Shown here piece by piece: positions 17,401-26,687 of a DNA stretch of 64,000 nt. A program made the translations under genes and the position numbers. Within the stretch, counting starts at the first letter, position 1. Every line of letters begins with the position of its first letter. This DNA comes from Rhizobium sp. NFR07 (lineage in GTDB: Bacteria; Pseudomonadota; Alphaproteobacteria; Rhizobiales; Rhizobiaceae). A model generated the notes under the pieces. It was not told where the DNA came from and made no database searches. It saw only the letters and a list, made by a program, of their open reading frames with translations. The stretch is from contig NZ_FOKM01000001.1 of assembly GCF_900111905.1 (NCBI RefSeq), forward strand, positions 372,001-436,000, read 5' to 3'.

Positions 17401-18285
17401 GTGGCCAAAGCGGCAGAGCCAGTAGCCAAAGCGCCCGCGTCGAAGCCGCCTGCTGAGGAATTGCGGAGCTTCCTGATCGGGCTCGGGCGCGGCGCGGCCG
17501 GCGCGCTTCTCTTTGCCGTGCCCATGCTGATGACGATGGAGCTCTGGGAACTCGGCGACTATACCGAGCGCAGCCGGTTATTGGTCATGCTGTTTCTCAA
17601 CATTCCGCTGCTTTTCTTCCTCGCGCATCAGATCGGTTTCGAGCGGACATTCACCTGGCGCCAGGCTGCACGGGATGCGACGATCGCATTCGGCCTCGGG
17701 ATCCTGATCAGCGCGGTTATGCTTGCCATGATGGGCATATTGAAGCCCGAGACGTCGTTCACAAGCATCATCGGCCGGATAGCGATCCAATCGGTTCCTG
17801 CCAGCATAGGCGCGCTTCTTGGACGCTCTCAGCTTGGCGGAGGCGCGAGGCAAAATGAGCCTGACGAGGGAGCTGTGCCCGATCATCTGTCGCCGAATTT
17901 CGCGCGCGAACTCTTTCTGATGGGCGTTGGCGCGCTATTCCTCAATCTCAACGTCGCCCCGACCGAAGAGGTCATCCTGATCTCCTACAAGATGACACCG
18001 TGGCATGCGCTTGCAACAATCCTGGTTTCGATCGCCATCATGCATGCCTTCGTCTACGCGGTTTCGTTTCGCGGAACCCATCAGATCCCGGAGGGCGAAC
18101 CGCGCTGGCATGCCCTCTTCCGCTTCACTCTGCCGGGTTATGTCATCACCATGCTGATCAGCCTTTACGTCCTGTGGATCTTCGGGCGTCTGGACGACAC
18201 GGCAGCGTCGCAGATCCTGATGTCGGCGATCGTGCTCTCCTTCCCCGGTGCAATCGGCGCGGCCTCGGCCCGATTGATTCTGTAA
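17401..18285 (+). CDS. TIGR02587/DUF2391 family integral membrane protein
   Basis: The reading frame is open from 17239, but the GTG at 17401 follows AGGAG with nine-base spacing and begins just before the conserved part, giving about 294 residues. Several transmembrane helices are visible: GAAGALLFAVPMLMTMELW, LLVMLFLNIPLLFFLAHQI, AFGLGILISAVMLAMMGIL and ALATILVSIAIMHAFVYAV, plus two C-terminal ones. The family is of unknown function and is found next to a TIGR02588 gene, as here (12-base gap). The two products probably form one membrane complex. Confidence 0.82.
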   Translation: MAKAAEPVAKAPASKPPAEELRSFLIGLGRGAAGALLFAVPMLMTMELWELGDYTERSRLLVMLFLNIPLLFFLAHQIGFERTFTWRQAARDATIAFGLGILISAVMLAMMGILKPETSFTSIIGRIAIQSVPASIGALLGRSQLGGGARQNEPDEGAVPDHLSPNFARELFLMGVGALFLNLNVAPTEEVILISYKMTPWHALATILVSIAIMHAFVYAVSFRGTHQIPEGEPRWHALFRFTLPGYVITMLISLYVLWIFGRLDDTAASQILMSAIVLSFPGAIGAASARLIL

Positions 18286-18297
18286 AGGCGCGAATGA

Positions 18298-18732
18298 ATG
18301 GCACGTCCACAGAAAACCCGCTCTCGAAATGCACCGGTGTCAAAGCCTGCCGGAAAAGGCACTGCAAGTACTGTCGAATGGGTAACGGGGCTCATATCGG
18401 CATTCATTGTCCTGGTGATGATCTGCTGGGTGGCCTGGGAAGCGCTGACCGAAGTCGAGGCCCCGCCCGCCTTTGCCGTGACTGTTCGCGAGCGGCAAGC
18501 GGTCGAAGGCGGCTATCGCGTCACATTCGACATTGCCAACGCGTCGTCCCAGACCGCAGCGACGGTAGTGGTCCGTGGAGAAATCGTCGACGGCGATACG
18601 ACCGTCGAGGATGCCGACATCACCTTCGACTACGTGCCGGGCCAGTCAAAGGCATCAGGCTCCATATTCTTCTCCCAGGATCCAGGCTCGCGGCCGATCA
18701 GGCTGAGGGCAGTCGGCTATACCGAGCCATGA
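18298..18732 (+). CDS. TIGR02588 family protein
   Basis: A 144-residue protein with a basic N-terminus, one transmembrane helix (WVTGLISAFIVLVMICWVAW, residues about 28-47) and a beta-rich outer domain (FAVTVRERQAVEGGYRVTFD). It matches the TIGR02588 partner of TIGR02587 membrane proteins in topology and in position directly downstream. Function is unknown. A role at the cytoplasmic membrane with its neighbour is inferred from the conserved pairing. Confidence 0.8.
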   Translation: MARPQKTRSRNAPVSKPAGKGTASTVEWVTGLISAFIVLVMICWVAWEALTEVEAPPAFAVTVRERQAVEGGYRVTFDIANASSQTAATVVVRGEIVDGDTTVEDADITFDYVPGQSKASGSIFFSQDPGSRPIRLRAVGYTEP

Positions 18733-18942
18733 GGCTGGCCCGAAGACGCCGAAACCCCGAATATACAACCCATAATACACATGCCAGCGGAGCAAATATC
18801 TTCCGGCAACACTCAGATAAGGAATCACGACGTACGCGTGCAGACCGGTTTCGCATGTAGCCGTTTTGAATGCGGTTGAAATCTACCCGAGAGCGACCTT
18901 CTCCACGCTGGCCGGCGTTGTTGATTGAATCTCTCGGAGGGT

Positions 18943-20067
18943 ATGATGAAACAGTTTTTTAACATCGGCTTGGCTCTCGGCTTTTCCCTTTTGGCTGCGT
19001 CAGCGGCGCAAGCGGAAATCAAGATCGGCGTCGCGGGGCCAATCACTGGCTCCAACGCGGCGGTCGGTGAGCAGTTTCGCCAGGGCGCTGAACGGGCGGC
19101 CGCACATATAAACGCAGCCGGCGGCATCGGCGGCGAAAAGGTTTCCCTGGTTTACGGCGATGATGCGTCCGATCCCAAACAGGGCGTGTCGGTCGCCAAT
19201 CGGTTCGTCGCAGATGGCGTCCAGTTTGTGATCGGCCACTACAACTCCGGCGTGTCCATTCCTGCCTCGGAAGTCTATTCTGAAAACGGCATCCTGCAGA
19301 TCACGCCCGGCTCCACCAATCCGACCTTTACGGAGCGGAACCTCTGGAACACTTTTCGCGTCTGCGGACGAGACGACCAGCAGGGAGCAGTCGCGGCGAG
19401 ATACCTCGCGGAGCATTTCAAGAACAAGCAGATCGCCGTTCTCGACGACAAGACAGCTTATGGCGTTGGCATATCCAATGAGGTGAAGAAGGGACTGGCG
19501 GCAGCCGGCATCAAGATTGCGGCCAGCGACAGCATTTCGGTCGGAGACAAGGATTATTCCACGCTCATCGCCAAGCTCAAGGAAGCCAAGGTGAGCGTCA
19601 TCTACTTCGGCGGCCTCTATACTGAGGCGGGGCTTATCATCCGCCAGACTGCCGATCAGGGTCTGAAGGCCGTGTTGATGGCCGGAGACGGCATCACGTC
19701 AGCCGAATACGGCCAGATCGCAGGCGATGCTGCGCAGGGAACCCTTATGACCTTCGCGCCCGATCCGCGAGTGGCGCCGGGTGCCAAGGCGGTGGTCAAT
19801 GAATTCCGCAAGAATGGTTTCGAGCCGGAAACCTATACACTCTACGCCTTCGCGGCGCTGGAGATCGTCAAAGCGGGGGTTGAGAATGCCGGCTCCTCCG
19901 ATCCGGAAGCCGTCGCGGAGGCTCTTCATTCGGGCAAGCCCATCAAGACAGTGCTGGGAGAAATCGCTTTCGACGAAAAAGGCGATCGCCGGGACGAGGA
20001 TTATACCATGTACGTGTGGAAGAAGGGCAAGGATGGCAAGCTCGACTATTCCATGCTGAAGGATTGA
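18943..20067 (+). CDS. Branched-chain amino acid-type ABC transporter substrate-binding protein (orphan)
   Basis: A LivK/LivJ-type periplasmic protein of about 374 residues. GGAGG precedes a double ATG (18943/18946; the second has the better spacing). The signal peptide FNIGLALGFSLLAASAAQAE is followed by IKIGVAGPITGSNAAVG, the first strand of the type I binding fold, then GGIGGEKVSLVYGDD and VIGHYNSGVSIPASEVY, typical of leucine/isoleucine/valine binders. No permease or ATPase genes adjoin it, so it must share a transporter encoded elsewhere. Two hairpins follow its stop. Confidence 0.88.
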   Translation: MMKQFFNIGLALGFSLLAASAAQAEIKIGVAGPITGSNAAVGEQFRQGAERAAAHINAAGGIGGEKVSLVYGDDASDPKQGVSVANRFVADGVQFVIGHYNSGVSIPASEVYSENGILQITPGSTNPTFTERNLWNTFRVCGRDDQQGAVAARYLAEHFKNKQIAVLDDKTAYGVGISNEVKKGLAAAGIKIAASDSISVGDKDYSTLIAKLKEAKVSVIYFGGLYTEAGLIIRQTADQGLKAVLMAGDGITSAEYGQIAGDAAQGTLMTFAPDPRVAPGAKAVVNEFRKNGFEPETYTLYAFAALEIVKAGVENAGSSDPEAVAEALHSGKPIKTVLGEIAFDEKGDRRDEDYTMYVWKKGKDGKLDYSMLKD

Positions 20068-20078
20068 TCACACCTGAA

Positions 20079-20108
20079 GATGCGGGTCTGGATATTCAGG
20101 CCCGCATC
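20079..20108 (+). terminator. Hairpin after the LivK-type gene
   Basis: GATGCGGG pairs with CCCGCATC over a 14-base loop, twelve bases after the stop. Overlapping it, CCTGAA (20073-20078) can pair with TTCAGG (20095-20100), so the two helices interlock (A-B-A'-B' order). No T-run follows. It may be a terminator or a 3' mRNA-stabilising structure. Confidence 0.4.
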
Positions 20109-20122
20109 CGGCTGGGAAACCT

Positions 20123-20150
20123 GCCTCCGATCGCCAACCCAATCGGAGGC
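20123..20150. terminator. Nine-base-pair hairpin between convergent genes
   Basis: GCCTCCGAT (20123-20131) and ATCGGAGGC (20142-20150) form a perfect stem with a ten-base loop, between the convergent binding-protein gene and the amidohydrolase. There is no T-run on either strand, so termination is plausible but unproven. Confidence 0.42.
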
Positions 20151-20189
20151 GAACTTACTGCGGACAGGATGAATTCTCCTGATCAAAAA

Positions 20190-21425
20190 TTACGGTCGCA
20201 GCAGGCGTGGTCGTCCGTTCTCAAAGGTCTGTTTCCCGTCCTTCCAGCCTCTGACAGCTTTCCCGACGGTTCGGACAGCGTCCACCGGGCCTTCGCAATC
20301 GAGAAGCACGATGTCAGCGGGTGCGCCGGTGGCGAGCCCGTGTGGCTGCCTCATCAAGGCCGCCGCCCTTGCCCCCACCATCCCGAAGACTGCCTCAATG
20401 TCCTCTCGTCTCGATAGCTGGGCGACGTTGGCATAGAGGTTCGCCATTCGCATCAGCGAAACATCACCAAAGGGCGTGAACGGGTTGAGCACATTATTGG
20501 TCGCGACGGATGTCGTTACGCCATGGCGTGCGAGGAGATGGGCCGGCGCCAAGCCGCGAGGCACCAGCCGGTCGGCGTCTCGCCCTGTCAGAAACAGGTC
20601 GGTTACGGGAAGCACAGTCAACGCTACGCCGGCGTTTCCCAGAAGGGACGCAATTTCCAGGACCCGTTCCGGCGCCATCGCCGAAAGATTGGTGACATGG
20701 CCGATCGAGACGCGCCCCTGATAGCCTCGAGCGACCGTCTCATCGATCACCGCAGGAAGGCTGGTGTGATCCGGATCGAGATCGAAATCCAGATGGAAGT
20801 CGACGGCGGTGCCGTGGACTTGAGCAAGATCGAAGACCTGCCTCACGTGAGCAACTGGATCGCGATCCGTGTAGGGGCAGCCACCGATGAGATCCGCACC
20901 GTCACGAAGCGCGGCCTGCAGCAGCGCCAGGGTATCAGGCTCTCCGGTCAGCCCCTCCTGGGCGAAGGCACAAATCTCGATGTCGATCGCGAAGGCATAA
21001 TCGCGACGGATGCGCTTTATTGCTTCAAAGGAGCGCAAGCCCGCACGCGGATCGACCTCGACGAAGGTCCGCATCCTGTTGGTGCCTGAGACGATTGCCT
21101 TTTCCACGACCCGGGCTGCACGCCGGTAAACATCTTCCTCGTCAAAACCTTCCTTGGCCCGGGATGTTTCCCTCACCGCTTCGGCAAGCGTTCCCTCGCA
21201 TATCGTGCAGCGATCGAGAATGCAGGCCTTGTCGAGATGAATATGGCTGTCGACGAAACCCGCGAAGGCAAACAGCCCTTCGCCGTCGTGTTCCGTAATG
21301 GCCTCGCATTTGAGCTGCGGCCCGATCGCTGAAATCTTGCCTGCCTCGATCGCGATGTCGAACGCCGGCCCATTCTCGGCAATCAGTACATTGCGGATCA
21401 GGAGGTCCGCTTTTCTCATTGTCAT
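20190..21425 (-). CDS. Amidohydrolase of the cytosine deaminase-like family
   Basis: A 411-residue TIM-barrel amidohydrolase. The metal-binding HIHLDKA lies near residue 60, VDFHLDFDLD near 210 gives the third His, GHVTN near 243 the fourth, and the usual catalytic Asp segment reads ATNNVLNPFTPFGD, with Asn where cytosine deaminases have Asp. It resembles the CodA/AtzC group acting on cyclic or aryl amides, but substrate cannot be stated. The start ATG at 21425 lacks a strong ribosome site. The gene is downstream of, and co-directional with, pobA (57 bases apart), though the pathways have no evident link. Confidence 0.78.
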   Translation of the reverse strand: MTMRKADLLIRNVLIAENGPAFDIAIEAGKISAIGPQLKCEAITEHDGEGLFAFAGFVDSHIHLDKACILDRCTICEGTLAEAVRETSRAKEGFDEEDVYRRAARVVEKAIVSGTNRMRTFVEVDPRAGLRSFEAIKRIRRDYAFAIDIEICAFAQEGLTGEPDTLALLQAALRDGADLIGGCPYTDRDPVAHVRQVFDLAQVHGTAVDFHLDFDLDPDHTSLPAVIDETVARGYQGRVSIGHVTNLSAMAPERVLEIASLLGNAGVALTVLPVTDLFLTGRDADRLVPRGLAPAHLLARHGVTTSVATNNVLNPFTPFGDVSLMRMANLYANVAQLSRREDIEAVFGMVGARAAALMRQPHGLATGAPADIVLLDCEGPVDAVRTVGKAVRGWKDGKQTFENGRPRLLRP

Positions 21426-21482
21426 TCGCCATGCCCAAATCGCGCCACTTGCCGCCAGACTAGGACGGGACTTCGCGCCATC

Positions 21483-22971
<1,489 letters not shown>

Positions 22972-23514
22972 ATGAAAAAGACAATCGCCGCGGCTATCGC
23001 CGCTCTTCCGGTCGCATTCGTTGCAACGGCAGCATCTTCCGCAGACGTTATCGGCCCGCGTGACCCCGTGCCGACCTATCAGGAGTCCGACCAGCGCGGC
23101 GGTGTCCGGATCGGTTATCTCGATTGCACCATTGGTGGAGGCGTAGGTTACGTTATCGGCTCCGCAAAGGAAGCCGATTGCGTGTTCAAGTCGACCATGG
23201 GCAGCGAGCCGCTGGACCATTACACCGGCGTCGTTCGCAAGATGGGCGTCGACCTCGGCTTCACCACCCGCAGCCGTCTGATCTGGGCCGTCTTCGCTCC
23301 GACCGCAGGTTATCACCACGGCTCGCTCGGCGGCCTCTACCAGGGTGCTACCGCTGAAGCCACGGTCGGCGTGGGCGTCGGCACCAACATTCTGGTTGGT
23401 GGCACGTCCGGTTCGATCCACCTGCAGACCGTCAGCGTGACCGGCCAGCTTGGCCTCAACCTGGCAGCGACTGGCACTTCCGTGACGCTTACCCCGGCCG
23501 ACGGCACGATGTAA
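22972..23514 (+). CDS. DUF992 family exported protein
   Basis: A 180-residue protein with an AAGGAG site and a signal peptide (KKTIAAAIAALPVAFVATAASSA). The mature part carries RIGYLDCTIGGGVGYVIGSAKEADCVF, the family hallmark with two Cys that likely form a disulphide, and a glycine-rich C-terminal half. DUF992 proteins are abundant periplasmic proteins of Rhizobiales with no known function. The gene is single and ends in a strong hairpin. Confidence 0.87.
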   Translation: MKKTIAAAIAALPVAFVATAASSADVIGPRDPVPTYQESDQRGGVRIGYLDCTIGGGVGYVIGSAKEADCVFKSTMGSEPLDHYTGVVRKMGVDLGFTTRSRLIWAVFAPTAGYHHGSLGGLYQGATAEATVGVGVGTNILVGGTSGSIHLQTVSVTGQLGLNLAATGTSVTLTPADGTM

Positions 23515-23523
23515 TCCATCGAT

Positions 23524-23557
23524 CGACCTGCCCCCGACATCAATCCGGGGCAGGTCG
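23524..23557 (+). terminator. Strong hairpin after DUF992 gene
   Basis: CGACCTGCCCC and GGGGCAGGTCG pair perfectly over eleven bases with a twelve-base loop, ten bases after the stop codon. It is followed by AAACACT, not a T-run, so it may be a non-canonical terminator or a protective 3' end for an abundant mRNA. Confidence 0.55.
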
Positions 23558-23702
23558 AAACACTGCGGGCGCCGAGATCCGGCATGATGCTGACCGGCCT
23601 CGGCCGCCCTTGCAGACATGGCCTGTGATCCATACCTTATGGTCTGAAAAACATTCGACCATTCCAGGAAATCCTACCTGGTCCGCATTCAGGATTTGCA
23701 CC

Positions 23703-24608
23703 ATGGATCTCGAGAAAATCATGCGGTCCGTCGTGGCCGTTCGCGCCTCCGTTCCGGAAAAGGCTTTTACAGCCGGTACGCTCGGCATGCGCCGTGAAGG
23801 CAGCGGCGTGGTCATCCGCGAAAACGGGCTGGTGCTGACTATCGGTTACCTGATCACCGAGGCAGATGAAGTCTGGCTGACGCGCCATGACGGCCGTGTT
23901 GTGCCAGCCCATGCGCTCGCTTATGACCAGGAAAGCGGCTTCGGCCTCGTCCAGGCACTCGCCCCGCTTGAATTGCCGGCACTGCCGATCGGCGATTCCG
24001 ACAAGGCCTCAGTTGAAGACGACATCATCTTTGCCGATGGCGAGGGCCAATATGTTCGCGGCAGTATCGTCGCCAAACAGGAATTTGCCGGCTATTGGGA
24101 ATATCTGCTCGATGAAGCGATCTTCATCGCGCCCGCCCATCCTTCCTGGGGTGGTGCGGCACTGATCGACGGCGACGGAAAACTGGTTGGCCTGGGCTCG
24201 CTGCGGCTGCAGATGAGCAAAGGTGGTGAAATCGCCGACATCAACATGGCGGTACCGATCAACCTGTTGCGTCCGATCCTGGACGACGTGCTGAACCAGG
24301 GCGCGATCAGCAGGCCGCCGCGTCCGTGGCTCGGCGCATTTTCCGCGGAAACCAACGGCGAAGTCGTGGTGATGAGCGTGACGGAAGACGGTCCGGCTGC
24401 CAAGGCCGGCCTGCGTCGCGGCGACGTGATCTCGGAAATCCGCGACGGCGAAGTCGACGGGCTGGCCGACTTCTACCGCAAGGTCTGGGAAAGCGGTTCT
24501 CCCGGCGCAGAAATTCCCATGCGCATCCTGCGCGACGGACGCGAAGCCTGGCTGAGGATCAAATCGGCCGATCGCAACGATTTTCTGATCAAGCCCCAGC
24601 TGCAATAG
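23703..24608 (+). CDS. HtrA/S1C-like protein with PDZ domain, apparently lacking the catalytic triad
   Basis: About 301 residues from the ATG at 23703, with no signal peptide. Residues 30-200 follow the S1C chymotrypsin-like fold (GTLGMRREGSGVVIRENGLVLT, then the closing INMAVPINLLRPIL). Residues about 210-290 form a PDZ domain (PWLGAF, AAKAGLRRGDVISEIRDGEV). The catalytic positions look lost: where DegP-type proteins have LTNAHV this has LTIGYLI, the Asp strand reads GFGLVQ, and the GNSGGP serine loop reads PSWGGAA. It is therefore probably a pseudoprotease used for binding or scaffolding, or a reader of misfolded protein. No operon partner is evident. Confidence 0.75.
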   Translation: MDLEKIMRSVVAVRASVPEKAFTAGTLGMRREGSGVVIRENGLVLTIGYLITEADEVWLTRHDGRVVPAHALAYDQESGFGLVQALAPLELPALPIGDSDKASVEDDIIFADGEGQYVRGSIVAKQEFAGYWEYLLDEAIFIAPAHPSWGGAALIDGDGKLVGLGSLRLQMSKGGEIADINMAVPINLLRPILDDVLNQGAISRPPRPWLGAFSAETNGEVVVMSVTEDGPAAKAGLRRGDVISEIRDGEVDGLADFYRKVWESGSPGAEIPMRILRDGREAWLRIKSADRNDFLIKPQLQ

Positions 24609-24612
24609 CCGG

Positions 24613-24718
24613 CTAGAGCGTTTCCGCTTTTCTCCGAAACGCGAAATCGCTCTAATCCCTTGATCTTACGCAGTTCCCGACGCAAAACCGCTACGCACTT
24701 TTGCTGGAACTGCTCTAG
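24613..24718. repeat. RIME-like rhizobial intergenic mosaic palindrome
   Basis: The ends CTAGAGCG and TGCTCTAG are inverted repeats, and the interior carries GTTTCCGC...GAAACGC and the CGCAAAACCGCTACGCACTTTTGCTGGAA block known from rhizobial intergenic mosaic elements in many genomes. It fills the gap between two convergent genes; its right end supplies the TAG stop of glycerate kinase. It may act as a bidirectional terminator. Identification is from memory of the consensus. Confidence 0.7.
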
Positions 24719-25974
24719 CGGATCAGGATCGCCCGGAAGTCATTGACATTGGTTCCGGTCGGTCCCGTCTCGAACAGGTCGCCGATGGCGGCAAAGCCGG
24801 AGTAGCTGTCATTGCGCTCCAGCAACGTCCTGCCATCGAGGCCTGCGCCGAGGAAGCGCTGCGCTGTCGTCCCGTCGACGAAGGCACCGGCATTGTCTTC
24901 CGATCCATCGATGCCGTCCGTGTCCGCAGCAAGTGCCGCGACCGGCGTGCCGCCTATCGCAAGGGCCAGGGAAAGGGCGAATTCGCCGTTGCGACCGCCC
25001 CTGCCACCCTTCGAGCGCAGGGTGACAGTTGTCTCGCCGCCGGACAAAAGCACGGCAGGCTTCCGGAACGGCCGGTCCTTCAAGGCAACTTCCCGGGCAA
25101 GTGCGGCATGGACAAGTGCGACGTCGCGGGCCTCGCCCTCGACGGAATCGGACAGGATATGCGCTTCGATGCCTTGCATGCGAGCAAGCTCCGCTGCCGC
25201 CTCCAGTGAAACGCCGGCAGAGGCGATGACATGATATTCGTTGCGGGCAAAACGAGCATCGTCAGGCGTCGGTGCATCGGCCGCGGGTGTGTTCAGATGA
25301 GCGATGATCGCCGACGGCAGTGTCATCCGATATTGTTCGATGATCGCAAGTGCCTCCTGCCGCGTGCTTTCGTCGGGCACGGTTGGACCGGAAGCGACGA
25401 AGGCAGGGTTGTCGCCGGGAATATCCGAGACGATCAGGCTGACGATCCGCGCCCTGGTCGCTGCCGCCAGCCGTCCGCCCTTGATGGTCGAGACATGCTT
25501 GCGCACCACGTTCATGGCCGAGATGGGCGCACCGGAGGCGAGCAGCGCTTCGTTGAGCGCGATCTCGTCCTGCAACGTCAATCCTTCGGGCGGAGAGGGG
25601 AGGAGTGCCGAACCGCCACCGCAGATCAGGGCGATGACCAGATCATCTTCCGAAAGACCCGAAACCGCATCCATCAGCCGGCGGCTGGCAACAAGCCCGG
25701 CCTCGTCCGGCACAGGGTGGGCAGCCTCGATGATTTCAATCGTCTTGGTCTCGCATCCATAGCCGTAGCGGGTGACCACAATGCCGCTCAATGCCGGACC
25801 GCTCCAGACTGTTTCCAGCGCGGCTGCCATTTGCGCAGCACCCTTGCCGGCACCGATAACCACGGTCCGACCATTCTCCGGTGGTTGCGGCAAGTGTTTG
25901 CGGATGCCCGTCAGGGGGTCGGCAGCCTTGACGGCGGCATCGAACAGCGATGTCAGCAGTTGGCGGTCATTCAC
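24715..25974 (-). CDS. Glycerate 2-kinase, MOFRL/DUF4147 family
   Basis: A 419-residue class II glycerate kinase phosphorylating D-glycerate to 2-phosphoglycerate. The N-terminal DUF4147 part has [13 protein letters not shown] near residue 40, [11 protein letters not shown] near 120 and [17 protein letters not shown] near 155. The C-terminal MOFRL part has [26 protein letters not shown] near 320 and [18 protein letters not shown] near 358. The start is GTG with AGGGAG upstream. It is a single gene whose stop codon lies inside the mosaic repeat. It could feed glycerate from the glyoxylate or serine routes into glycolysis. Confidence 0.88.
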   Translation of the reverse strand: MNDRQLLTSLFDAAVKAADPLTGIRKHLPQPPENGRTVVIGAGKGAAQMAAALETVWSGPALSGIVVTRYGYGCETKTIEIIEAAHPVPDEAGLVASRRLMDAVSGLSEDDLVIALICGGGSALLPSPPEGLTLQDEIALNEALLASGAPISAMNVVRKHVSTIKGGRLAAATRARIVSLIVSDIPGDNPAFVASGPTVPDESTRQEALAIIEQYRMTLPSAIIAHLNTPAADAPTPDDARFARNEYHVIASAGVSLEAAAELARMQGIEAHILSDSVEGEARDVALVHAALAREVALKDRPFRKPAVLLSGGETTVTLRSKGGRGGRNGEFALSLALAIGGTPVAALAADTDGIDGSEDNAGAFVDGTTAQRFLGAGLDGRTLLERNDSYSGFAAIGDLFETGPTGTNVNDFRAILIR

Positions 25975-26158
25975 AAGTCCACTCCCTCTACTCTCGACCT
26001 TCGTTCTGATCACGCAAGCTCGCACGCGTCAATGAGTCGGCACCATCGCAGTAACGAGCCGTCGCTATCGCTCCGCTGCAAACCGAATAGCCGGGATGCG
26101 AGCAGGCATATGTGGCGGGACGCTATGTCTGCTACCATCGTCATGAAGGCAACATTCC

Positions 26159-26174
26159 ATAACCTGGCAGTTAT
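26159..26174 (+). promoter_or_regulatory. PcaQ-like operator upstream of the pca remnant
   Basis: ATAACC-N4-AGTTAT, containing a perfect ATAAC-N6-GTTAT inverted repeat, resembles the ATAACC-N4-GGTTAA box described for PcaQ at the Sinorhizobium meliloti pcaDCHGB promoter. It lies 68 bases upstream of the pcaD start codon, where a LysR activator site would sit. No pcaQ gene is present nearby. It fits the site well but remains a candidate. Confidence 0.55.
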
Positions 26175-26241
26175 CCATCTCTCCGCATTTATCATTTTAC
26201 CATGCATGGAAGCAGTGTCATGGTTGCCTCGGGAGGATCGC

Positions 26242-26469
26242 ATGCACTTTGCCACCATCACTGGCATTGCCAACCACTGCGACGTCCGGCTCATCGATGC
26301 CGGCGGCGAAATGGATGCGCCCGTTTTCGTTTTCATCAATTCATTCGGCACGGACTTCCAGATGCGGAAACACGTGCGCAGCAAGCTTTCAGATAAGCTC
26401 GCCACACTCCTCCATGACAAACGCGGCCATGGCCTGTCGGTCGGGCATGAACGCGACCATTCCGTTTGA
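26242..26469 (+). pseudogene. pcaD: pcaD remnant (3-oxoadipate enol-lactonase), N-terminal quarter only
   Basis: The start has GGAGG. About 66 residues match the N-terminus of PcaD: MHFATITG, VFVFINSFGTDFQ (oxyanion loop) and LLHDKRGHGLS. The full enzyme has about 260 residues and its serine, aspartate and histidine lie in the missing part. After GHGLS near 26442 the frame runs on for nine unrelated codons to a stop at 26467, while homology jumps to the end of pcaH in another frame. This is the left scar of a large deletion. Confidence 0.82.
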
Positions 26470-26548
26470 CATGCGAGCCCACAAGTTTGACATCGTGTCG
26501 CGAGGGCGACGTTCCACCCTGTTCGAGACCCCGCGGGAGAGAAACTGA
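26447..26548 (+). pseudogene. pcaH: pcaH remnant (protocatechuate 3,4-dioxygenase beta), C-terminal end only
   Basis: About 33 residues, from MNATIPFD through HKFDIVSRGRRSTLFE to the stop at 26546, match the extreme C-terminus of PcaH, which ends in a FDIVLRG...FEN segment in characterised enzymes. All iron ligands and the rest of the gene are missing. It is joined directly to the pcaD fragment, so all of pcaC and most of pcaH have been lost. It is in a different frame from the pcaD fragment and would be translated only by reinitiation. Confidence 0.78.
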
Positions 26549-26669
26549 CGTGGCGCGGATCGAGCACGAGGCACGCCCGCAGACCTTGATTGGCATGCGG
26601 GAAGGCGACACGGTGCAGTTCGACATCCACCTGCAGGGAAAGCGGGAAACCGTCTTCTTCGACATCTGA
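26549..26669 (+). pseudogene. pcaG: pcaG remnant (protocatechuate 3,4-dioxygenase alpha), C-terminal end only
   Basis: Right after the pcaH stop, about 39 residues read VARIEHEARPQTLIG ... FDIHLQG ... ETVFFDI, the characteristic C-terminal end of PcaG (full length about 200). The N-terminal four-fifths are absent and there is no start codon in proper context, so a second deletion removed most of pcaG. The stop lies 18 bases before pcaB, the spacing expected in the original pcaDCHGB operon. Confidence 0.82.
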
Positions 26670-26687
26670 TATGGCAAGAGGAGTTGC

